A stretch of 64,000 nucleotides of DNA from JADZAI01 sp047602465. GTDB taxonomy: Bacteria > Pseudomonadota > Alphaproteobacteria > Micropepsales > Micropepsaceae. The stretch is from contig JASGHF010000001.1 of the NCBI GenBank assembly GCA_047602465.1, forward strand, positions 744,001 to 808,000, read 5' to 3'. This document shows positions 7,846 to 14,495 of the stretch, piece by piece; positions within the stretch are counted from its first letter, which is position 1; every line of letters starts with the position of its first letter. The position numbers were made by a program, and so were the translations under genes. The notes under the pieces were generated by a model. That model worked only from the letters and a program-made list of their open reading frames with translations. It had not been told where the DNA came from and did not search any database.

Positions 7846-8555
7846 TTAGCCCTGTGAGCCGGCCTTCAGGAGGGCGAGTTCGGCGCGCATTGTGTCGCGT
7901 TCGGTCTCGGCCGCATGGAGGCGCTGCCAGAGGGGCGCGGCGGCCTGGGCGATCTCGCCTTGCGTGAAGCGCGGGGTGATGTGCTGGGGGCAGTTCCAGT
8001 CAAACGCCCAAGTCTTTAAGGGCGCATCGCCTTATCGAAAAACCGGCGTCCACTTTTTCGGGCGATGCGCGGCGCGATGACGATGCCGCGCTCAACGCGG
8101 GCGGCGTAGGCGGGATCTTCGAGGCGCCCCTCTTGAAGCATGGCCAGGGTTTCGGGGTCGCCCGCCTGGCGGGCGTGGCCGATGAGCTTGAGCCGGCGCT
8201 GATGGGGGTAATCCACCAGGATGAGGGAGACGCGGTCGTTCCCCTTCAGGTTGCCGACGCTGACATATTGGCGGTTGCCGCGGAAATCGGCGAAGCCGAG
8301 TGCGCGGTCGTCCAGACATTTGAGGAAGCCCGGCGGGCCGCCGCGATGCTGAACATAGGGCCAGCCGGTTTCAGAGACGCTGGCCATATAGAAACTGTCG
8401 CGCGCGGCGATGAAGGCGCGCTCGGCCTCACCCAGCGTATCGCGCGGATCAGCCTGAGGCGCATCGAGCCGCTCATAGGCCCGGCGCGACCCTTGAGCCT
8501 CCTGCTCCGCCCGCACGGAAGGGGTGAACATGAGCTGGGAGAAGCTGTGGGTCAT
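7846..8555 (-). pseudogene. Pyridoxamine 5'-phosphate oxidase family flavoprotein, disrupted
   Basis: The 5' part (8555 to about 8076) encodes a PPOX-fold, FMN-binding protein: SFYMASVSETGWPYVQHRGG, FRGNRQYVSVGNL and DRVSLILVDYPHQRRLKLIGHAR are typical. The family's C-terminal block AFDWNCPQHITPRFT is also present, at 8007-7960 and on to a TAA at 7846, but in a different reading frame. Between the halves sits a 49-bp hairpin element (8022-8070) with a few flanking bases. As it stands, translation runs into the element and stops at 8016, giving 179 residues ending KAMRP and losing about 55 C-terminal residues. It could be a pseudogene or a shortened working protein. It lies 13 bp after DUF2200. 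Confidence 0.8.
8022..8070. repeat. Small palindromic repeat element inserted in a gene
   Basis: Terminal inverted repeats gcgcatcgcc (8022-8031) and ggcgatgcgc (8061-8070) match perfectly over 10 bp; inner arms cgaaaaa (8036-8042) and tttttcg (8054-8060) extend the hairpin after a 4-nt bulge. The sequence closely recalls the short intergenic palindromes common in rhizobial and related genomes (RIME-like). Here it sits inside an open reading frame and causes the disruption of the oxidase-like gene. Confidence 0.75.
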
Positions 8556-8568
8556 GGGGGTATTCAGA

Positions 8569-8949
8569 TCAGCCCCGGAGGATTTTCTCCATAGGACGGC
8601 CCTTGGCGAGTTCGTCGACGAGTTTATCGAGGATGCGGATTTCGCGCATGGTCGGCTCTTCGATCTCCTCCACGCGGACGCCGCAGACGACGCCTGTGAC
8701 CAGCTCACGCGCCGGATTTAGTTTCGGCGCGTTGTCGAAGAAGGCCTCGAAGGTGGTTTTCGCGGCGATCTCTTTTTCCAGAGATTTCTGGGTGTGGCCG
8801 GTGTGCCAGCGGATGATCTGGTCCAGTTCGGCCTTGGTGCGGCCCTTCTTCGTCGCCTTGGCGATATAGGCGGGATAGACGCTCGCGAAGAGCATGAAGC
8901 AGGCGCGGTGCTTGGTGGGGGTGCCGTCGGCATTTTTGGTCTGTTTCAT
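8569..8949 (-). CDS. DUF2200 domain-containing protein
   Basis: A 126-residue soluble protein. The block ASVYPAYIAKATKKGRTKAEL followed by IIRWHTGHT is the signature of DUF2200, a small family of unknown function. The C-terminus ILDKLVDELAKGRPMEKILRG also fits. A GGAGA ribosome site precedes the ATG at 8949. It sits 13 bp upstream of the broken oxidase-like gene on the same strand, so the two are probably co-transcribed. It marks the end of ordinary-GC sequence before the accessory insert at 9.0 kb. Confidence 0.85.
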   Translation of the reverse strand: MKQTKNADGTPTKHRACFMLFASVYPAYIAKATKKGRTKAELDQIIRWHTGHTQKSLEKEIAAKTTFEAFFDNAPKLNPARELVTGVVCGVRVEEIEEPTMREIRILDKLVDELAKGRPMEKILRG

Positions 8950-9048
8950 GGCGCTGTCTCCGGGCGATGACCGGGCGCCATTCTGGCCGCAAGCGGGGGC
9001 GGCGTCACGCCCCGCAATACAGGCCCACCAATAAGGCCGGACAGACGC

Positions 9049-10713
9049 CTAAAGCAGCATTGGCATTTCGTCTTTGCCTGCGCCTTTCGAGCGCCAAGCC
9101 AGCCGCTGCATTGACCGACCCGAACGAAATGCACTCCAGGCCTTCTGCGTGAGCGCAACCCGCTCTGCCTCAGCCATGCGAATACGATGCGACGTCCTGT
9201 CCTTCCCTAAGCGTTCTCTGAGAAGGAGTACGGGGTTGTCAGAGCCAAGTTGAACACCGTCGATTAGACGGCCAAAAAATTCCTGAGCCTTATCTTTGTC
9301 TTGCTTGGAAAATATGTAGTAGAGCGCGGATGCAATTCCGCTTCCCATGTACGGACGGAGCGCAGATATGATCCCCTGCTCCATGCGTATCTCGGGGCAT
9401 TTTTCCAGCAGCTCGAGCATCTCGCCGTTGGTTGGAGACACTCTTGCCGCAAGTACAACTTCATGCTGAATCATCCATAGCCAGCGAAGGGCGGACGCCA
9501 ATACAGCCGTATTGACCTCCGAGCGATCGCGCAAAATCTCGGCCATGCTGCGCTTGTGCCCGAAATCCAGAGAACTCAGCGTCTCCTCTGGCACACCCTC
9601 CACGATAATCGCCGGGAATGGACGACCTGCCTTCTTTACGGCTGCGAGACGATGCTGTCCGTCAACCAGCGCGCCTTTGTCCGTGATTTTGATGGTTTGC
9701 CCGTTCAGCTTCCACCGGCCTTCACGCATATCCCTAGCGTACTTATCGACGACCGATCCGGAGATCCCACGATTAAGCGTGTTGTTTTTCAGAATCCGTT
9801 CCGCTTGCTTCGGGGAAACTTCCTGAACCTTGACGCGAAGATTTGTTTCATACGGTTTCGACTTCGAGACTTCAGCAACACGACGTGACGCTGACAGCTT
9901 CTCGCGCGTGTTGCGTTCTATGCCCGCGATTTCCGGGAATGCCTCGCCCTTAGGCGCGAAGCGAAGTTGACGCGGCGTTTTCCCGCTCAAGAATGCGTTC
10001 CATGCTTTAATCGAGATCGCCAACACATAGGCTTGGCGGCGATAGCCACGATTTTTGTCGAGTACCTCCAACGCCTTCCGAAGCTGGGCTGGCGCGGCCT
10101 CCGATTGCTTGTGCTGCGCGACGGCAATCTCGACAAAGAATTCATCCGCCTTTTTGGGATCGGACAAGCCAAACAAATAGTGAAGCGCGATCCCTACGCC
10201 GTGCGGAAGCAACGGCGCAGCGCGTTTGCTCGGAGAGATGCTGTCCTGAATCTCAGGGTAACTCTGCAGCAACTCGATCAGAGCGACGGGCGAAGCGCTG
10301 GGCGGCTTTGAGAGAGAGCCTGCCTGAAAAGCCAAAATAATCCGCAGAGCCGACGCAACCGCTCGGCTGTGCTGAATCTGCCGTATGGCCAAAACATCTG
10401 CGGTTTGCCGTTTGCGCACTGCATCGATCGTCTCGAAGGCTGAAGGGTCAATTCCCTCAACGATCAGTGTACGGAATGGTTTTTCAGCCTGTATGCAAGC
10501 CAAGAGGCGGGCACGCCCGTCCAAAAGCTGGCCGTCCGAGCCAATGACAAGTGGCGCACCATTTAAAAACCACCGGCCAGCCTGAATACTTTGCGCGTAC
10601 TCGCGCACGAGCTTGTTGCTCACTACATGGACCGACCGCGCAGAGGCCAGAAGCGTATGCGCCATTTGGGGCGTAACATCGCTTACATGAGAAGTCGTTT
10701 TTGCGTTCGCCAT
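9049..10713 (-). CDS. Tandem ParB/DGQHR-type protein (two repeats of one unit)
   Basis: A 554-residue protein made of two homologous units, about residues 11-260 and 297-545. Both contain the same landmarks in order: an N-terminal helix ending in V..YA..m..GRW.LNG, then xDGxxRL, then IVEG, a segment with (V/H)KR..A.(V/I)L, and a helical C-terminal half with PEI, LHYLF/LYYIF and a closing KAW.AF.SG. The second unit keeps a perfect DGQHRL (351-356), typical of ParB/sulfiredoxin-fold DGQHR proteins; the first reads DGRARL (65-70) and has lost the His. Single-unit relatives occur in phages and mobile DNA. Activity is not known. An 8-nt-spaced GGGGA precedes the ATG. Composition is lower in GC than the flanks. 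It follows the XRE gene by 26 bp. Confidence 0.75.
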   Translation of the reverse strand: MANAKTTSHVSDVTPQMAHTLLASARSVHVVSNKLVREYAQSIQAGRWFLNGAPLVIGSDGQLLDGRARLLACIQAEKPFRTLIVEGIDPSAFETIDAVRKRQTADVLAIRQIQHSRAVASALRIILAFQAGSLSKPPSASPVALIELLQSYPEIQDSISPSKRAAPLLPHGVGIALHYLFGLSDPKKADEFFVEIAVAQHKQSEAAPAQLRKALEVLDKNRGYRRQAYVLAISIKAWNAFLSGKTPRQLRFAPKGEAFPEIAGIERNTREKLSASRRVAEVSKSKPYETNLRVKVQEVSPKQAERILKNNTLNRGISGSVVDKYARDMREGRWKLNGQTIKITDKGALVDGQHRLAAVKKAGRPFPAIIVEGVPEETLSSLDFGHKRSMAEILRDRSEVNTAVLASALRWLWMIQHEVVLAARVSPTNGEMLELLEKCPEIRMEQGIISALRPYMGSGIASALYYIFSKQDKDKAQEFFGRLIDGVQLGSDNPVLLLRERLGKDRTSHRIRMAEAERVALTQKAWSAFRSGRSMQRLAWRSKGAGKDEMPMLL

Positions 10714-10739
10714 TAGGCCATCCCCAGGTTCCTGAGACG

Positions 10740-11015
10740 TCAGTCGATCTGATCCAAAATATCGGTGCCGTGCCGCCGTATAATTCCAAGCAAAACCAAT
10801 AAGGGGCCGCGTGCTTGCTTGGCGCCTCGCTCAAGCTGAGAAAGGAACCCCGTTGAGACACCTAGGTGACGCGCGAAAACGCCCTGACTCCACCCAGCCT
10901 GATCTCTAATCCGTCGCACATCCTCGCCAGGCATATCTGGCGGATCGCGAAAACCTGATGTCATTCGAAGCGTTACCTTTCGCCGCTGTGCCAATTCGAC
11001 TCTCCTTTGAGCCAT
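10740..11015 (-). CDS. XRE-family transcriptional regulator (HigA/NadS-like)
   Basis: A 91-residue DNA-binding protein. The helix-turn-helix is clear: EDVRRIRDQAGWSQGVFARHLGV-S-GFLSQLERGAKQARGP. This arrangement, including the closing GP..L.LL, resembles HigA/NadS-type antitoxins, which normally pair with a RelE/HigB toxin; no toxin gene is visible on either side. Internal ATGs (for example at 10964) are alternative starts. The gene lies 26 bp upstream of the tandem ParB-like gene on the same strand and probably controls this two-gene unit from the AT-rich region upstream. Confidence 0.82.
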   Translation of the reverse strand: MAQRRVELAQRRKVTLRMTSGFRDPPDMPGEDVRRIRDQAGWSQGVFARHLGVSTGFLSQLERGAKQARGPLLVLLGIIRRHGTDILDQID

Positions 11016-11498
11016 CTCAAGATATACAAAGAAAACTCAAAATCTCTACGAAGCAATGGCAATCGCAGCATCATAGTGTAGCGATTTAACTAAATATATG
11101 ATCTATAGTTCAAGATATTAGTTAGGCGGCTTGATGTCGTCGATCTAAGCCGGAGTTCCTGCCTAAATTGGCTGGCGAAGCCCGAAAACAGGCGTCTGCC
11201 TGCTGTCGTCTATCAGCGATCAAGATAAAGCGATCGACGGCAAGAAGCATGGCATATGTGCCGCAAGAAGATAGCCCATCGAAGGCATTTGTCGCGCCGT
11301 CGCGCTTGTGCTGGTGGCGCAAAAAAAACAGCGCTTTCGTGCCGATACAACGAGCGGAGAGGCTACTTTCCGGGAATTTTGATCGTAGTCAGCTATTAAA
11401 GAGTACTCGCCGGGCACCGCGGCAAAATGCCGAAAGCGGCGAAGTAGCTAGGCTGACCTAGGCGCAAAGGCGACAACCGTGAGGCGCTCGAAAGATCG
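11016..11498. other. AT-rich non-coding stretch between XRE gene and guaA 3' end
   Basis: These 483 bp contain no convincing gene; short frames on both strands show no family pattern or ribosome site. Positions 11020-11130 are strikingly AT-rich for this genome and hold an imperfect inverted pair, taactaa (11087-11093) and ttagtta (11118-11124), that could flank the promoter or operator of the XRE gene. The stretch abuts the guaA stop codon. I looked for a second copy of the guaA 3' end near 9.0 kb and saw none. Confidence 0.55.
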
Positions 11499-13076
11499 CT
11501 ACTCCCACTCAATCGTGCCCGGTGGCTTGCTCGTCACGTCGTAGACGACGCGGTTGATGCCTCGGACTTCGTTGACGATGCGCGTCGCGGCGCGGCCGAG
11601 GAAGTTCATGTCGAAGGGGAAGAAGTCGGCGGTCATGCCATCCGTCGAGGTGACGGCGCGGAGCGCGCAGACCTGATCGTAGGTGCGGCCGTCGCCCATC
11701 ACGCCCACGGTGCGGACGGGGAGCAGCACGGCGAAGGCCTGCCAGATGGTGTCATACAGGCCGGCCTTGCGGATTTCTTCCAGATAAATCGCGTCGGCCT
11801 GGCGGAGGATGTCGAGCTTTTCGCGCGTCACGCCGCCGGGGAGGCGGATGGCGAGGCCCGGCCCCGGGAAGGGGTGGCGGCCGACAAAGGCGTCAGGCAG
11901 GCCCAGCTCGCGCCCCAGCGCGCGGACTTCGTCTTTGAACAGCTCGCGCAAGGGCTCGACGAGCTTCATGTTCATGCGTTCGGGCAGGCCGCCGACATTG
12001 TGGTGGCTCTTGATCGTGACGGAGGGGCCGCCGGAGAAGGAGACGCTTTCGATCACGTCGGGATAGAGCGTGCCCTGCGCCAGGAAGCCGGGAGCGCCTT
12101 TGCCGTCCTGGCCGATCTTCTTGGCTTCTTCCTCGAAGATCTCGATGAAGAGGCGGCCGATGGTTTTGCGCTTTTTCTCCGGGTCGGCCTCGCCCTCCAG
12201 CGCGGAGATGAAGGTGTCGGCCGCGTCTACATGCACCAGCGGGATGTTGTAGTGGTGGCGGAAGAGGTTCACGACCTCGGCGCTCTCATTCAGGCGCATG
12301 AGGCCGTGATCGACATAGACGCAGGTGAGCTGGTCGCCGATCGCCTCGTGGATCAGCACCGCCGTCACCGCGCTGTCGACGCCGCCGGAGAGGCCGCAGA
12401 TGACGCGGCCCTGCCCCACTTGGGCGCGAATTTTCGCGATCATCTCGGCCTTGTAGGCGGACATGGTCCAGTCGGGCTTCAGGCCGGCGATGTTCAGCAC
12501 GAAATTGGCGAGGAGCTTGCCGCCGTCGGGCGTGTGGACGACCTCGGGGTGGAACATGGTGGTGTAGATGCGGCGGGCCTCGTTCACCGCGATGGCGAAG
12601 GGGGCGTTCTCCGACGCGCCGACGATCTCGAATCCTTCGGGGAGGCTGGTGACGCGGTCGCCGTGGGACATCCAGACGGGGTAGCGGGAGCCGACCTGCC
12701 AGACGCCTTCGAAGAGAGGGCTGGGTTTGAGGATCTCCACATCGGCGCGGCCGAATTCCGCCGCGTGGCCGCCCTCGACCGTGCCGCCGAGCTGAAGCGC
12801 CGTGGTCTGCTGGCCATAGCAGATGGCGAGGACAGGGATGCCGGCCTCGTACACCGCCTGGGGCGCGCGGGGGGAGTTCCCGGTCAGCACGCTGGCGGGG
12901 CCGCCGGAGAGGATGACCGCCCTGGGCTGGAGTTTCCGGAACGCTTCCGTCGCGCTCTGGAAGGGGTGGATCTCGCAATAGACGCCGATCTCGCGGATGC
13001 GGCGGGCTATGAGCTGCGTGACCTGGCTGCCGAAATCGATGATGAGAACGGCGGGATGGGCGGCGGATTGGGGCAT
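11499..13076 (-). CDS. guaA: GMP synthase (glutamine-hydrolysing)
   Basis: GuaA converts XMP, glutamine and ATP to GMP in purine synthesis. The 525-residue enzyme has a class I glutamine amidotransferase domain (residues about 8-200; nucleophile Cys86 in LAICYGQQ, catalytic HPE in MFHPEVVHT), a PP-loop ATP-pyrophosphatase domain starting LSGGVDSAV, and the C-terminal dimerisation domain ending SKPPGTIEWE. Length equals E. coli GuaA. The start at 13076 matches homologues; upstream frame is Pro/Ser-rich and overlaps the rsmB-like gene. The 3' end is a known target for genomic-island integration in several bacteria, and an accessory insert does follow it here. Confidence 0.97.
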   Translation of the reverse strand: MPQSAAHPAVLIIDFGSQVTQLIARRIREIGVYCEIHPFQSATEAFRKLQPRAVILSGGPASVLTGNSPRAPQAVYEAGIPVLAICYGQQTTALQLGGTVEGGHAAEFGRADVEILKPSPLFEGVWQVGSRYPVWMSHGDRVTSLPEGFEIVGASENAPFAIAVNEARRIYTTMFHPEVVHTPDGGKLLANFVLNIAGLKPDWTMSAYKAEMIAKIRAQVGQGRVICGLSGGVDSAVTAVLIHEAIGDQLTCVYVDHGLMRLNESAEVVNLFRHHYNIPLVHVDAADTFISALEGEADPEKKRKTIGRLFIEIFEEEAKKIGQDGKGAPGFLAQGTLYPDVIESVSFSGGPSVTIKSHHNVGGLPERMNMKLVEPLRELFKDEVRALGRELGLPDAFVGRHPFPGPGLAIRLPGGVTREKLDILRQADAIYLEEIRKAGLYDTIWQAFAVLLPVRTVGVMGDGRTYDQVCALRAVTSTDGMTADFFPFDMNFLGRAATRIVNEVRGINRVVYDVTSKPPGTIEWE

Positions 13077-13119
13077 GGCGGGGGTTACCAAAATCCCCCC
13101 GCCCGAGTCGAGGGCGGGG

Positions 13120-14295
13120 TTAGCGCGTCCGCCGGAAGCTGGCGATGAAGAAGCCGTCGGTGCCGGTGCTGTGCGGGCTGAGGCGGCGCATGGGGCCGGC
13201 GGGCGCGAAATCCGGGTGGGCGGAGAGGAAGGTCTCGGCGATGTCCTCGTCCTCGTCGGGGAGGATCGAGCAGGTGACATAGGTGATCCGGCCGCCCGGC
13301 CTCACCAGCGGGGCGGCGGCGGCGAGGAGATAGACCTGAAGCGCGGTGAGGCCAGCCATGCGGATGGGGGTGAGGCGGGCGCGGGTTTCGGGGTTGCGCC
13401 GCCAGGTGCCGGAGCCGCTGCACGGGGCGTCGATGAGGATGCGGTCGAAGGGTCCGGTGAAGGGTGAGGGCTGATCCAGCCAGTCTTCGGCGAGGAGTTT
13501 GGTTTCGATGATGGAGACGCCTGCGCGCTGCGCCCGTCCGGGCAGGTGCTTCAGGCGGACGGCGCCGGTGTCGCAGGCGAGGATGCGGCCGGTGTTGTGC
13601 ATTGCGGCAGCGAGCGCGAGGGTCTTGCCCCCTGCCCCGGCGCAGAGATCGAGGACCGTCTCTCCCGGCTGCGCCTCCAGCGCCGCCGCAGCCACCTGCG
13701 AGCCGGCGTCCTGGATTTCGACGAGGCCGAGCCTGTGGGCCTCGCTGCCTTCGACATCGACGCCACCCGCCAGAACGCGGAGCGCCGTGTCGATGAACGG
13801 CACGGGTTCGGCGATGATGCCGTCCTCGGAGAGCTTTTCGAGCGCCTGATCGCGGGTGGCCTTCAGCGTGTTGACGCGGAGGTCGAGCGGGGCGCGGCCC
13901 TGAAGCGCGGCGATCTCGGCGGACGCTGCGCCGCCGAAGGCGCGCTCCAGAGAGGCGGCGAGAAAGGCGGGGAGCGTGTCGGCGGGGAGATCGAGCGCCG
14001 CGCGTTCCGTTTGCGTCAACGGCGGCGGGGCGTGACGGCCGCCCGAGAAGAGCGACTCAAGCCCGGCCGAATCGTGCGTCTTGCTCAGGCCCGCGATGAC
14101 CATCGCGCGCGGATCGCGCGACGTGTCGCCGCTTCGCAGCGCGGCAAAGACGATGTCGCCGATCGCACGGCGATCGCCCGAGCCGGCGAAGCGATTGGCC
14201 TTGCCCCACGTGACGAGCGCGCGATCGGCCGCAGAGCCAGCAAGAACAAGGCGAACGACCTCGATCGCCGCAGAGACGCGCGCGTCGGGCCTCAT
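13120..14295 (-). CDS. RsmB/NOP-family 16S rRNA (cytosine-5)-methyltransferase
   Basis: A 391-residue SAM-dependent m5C methyltransferase acting on rRNA. An N-terminal helical NusB-like/RNA-binding part (about 1-150) precedes the catalytic domain with motif I LDLCAGAGGKTL, motif IV DAPCSGSGTWRRNPE (assisting Cys) and motif VI TCSILPDED (nucleophile Cys). The end TDGFFIASFRR is typical. Family members methylate C967 of 16S rRNA in E. coli, but alphaproteobacteria often hold several paralogues, so the exact site is unsure. It lies 43 bp upstream of guaA on the same strand. Confidence 0.88.
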   Translation of the reverse strand: MRPDARVSAAIEVVRLVLAGSAADRALVTWGKANRFAGSGDRRAIGDIVFAALRSGDTSRDPRAMVIAGLSKTHDSAGLESLFSGGRHAPPPLTQTERAALDLPADTLPAFLAASLERAFGGAASAEIAALQGRAPLDLRVNTLKATRDQALEKLSEDGIIAEPVPFIDTALRVLAGGVDVEGSEAHRLGLVEIQDAGSQVAAAALEAQPGETVLDLCAGAGGKTLALAAAMHNTGRILACDTGAVRLKHLPGRAQRAGVSIIETKLLAEDWLDQPSPFTGPFDRILIDAPCSGSGTWRRNPETRARLTPIRMAGLTALQVYLLAAAAPLVRPGGRITYVTCSILPDEDEDIAETFLSAHPDFAPAGPMRRLSPHSTGTDGFFIASFRRTR

Positions 14296-14495
14296 GAACT
14301 AGACAGCGTCCAGATCAAAAAGCGACGTGTGACGAATTGAACCATTGGCAGATTGAGGTCGAGGTCTAGCGTTGCGTCAATCGTCACTGCTGCATCCGGA
14401 GTACAAAAGCACCAACGGGACAGCCGACCGGGAAAACCCGGCGGCAATGAAAAAAGCGACCACAATCATGTGGCGCAAGCTAGGGGAGTGAGACG

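Noticed and set aside
11168..11461. 97-codon plus-strand frame in the AT-rich stretch near guaA
   Set aside because: No ribosome site, no recognisable motif, and the codon use differs from neighbours; kept as non-coding.
11874..13148. Long plus-strand frame of about 424 codons over guaA
   Set aside because: It is antisense to guaA, has biased Asp/Ala/Gly/Val composition and no family match; such shadows are usual in high-GC DNA.
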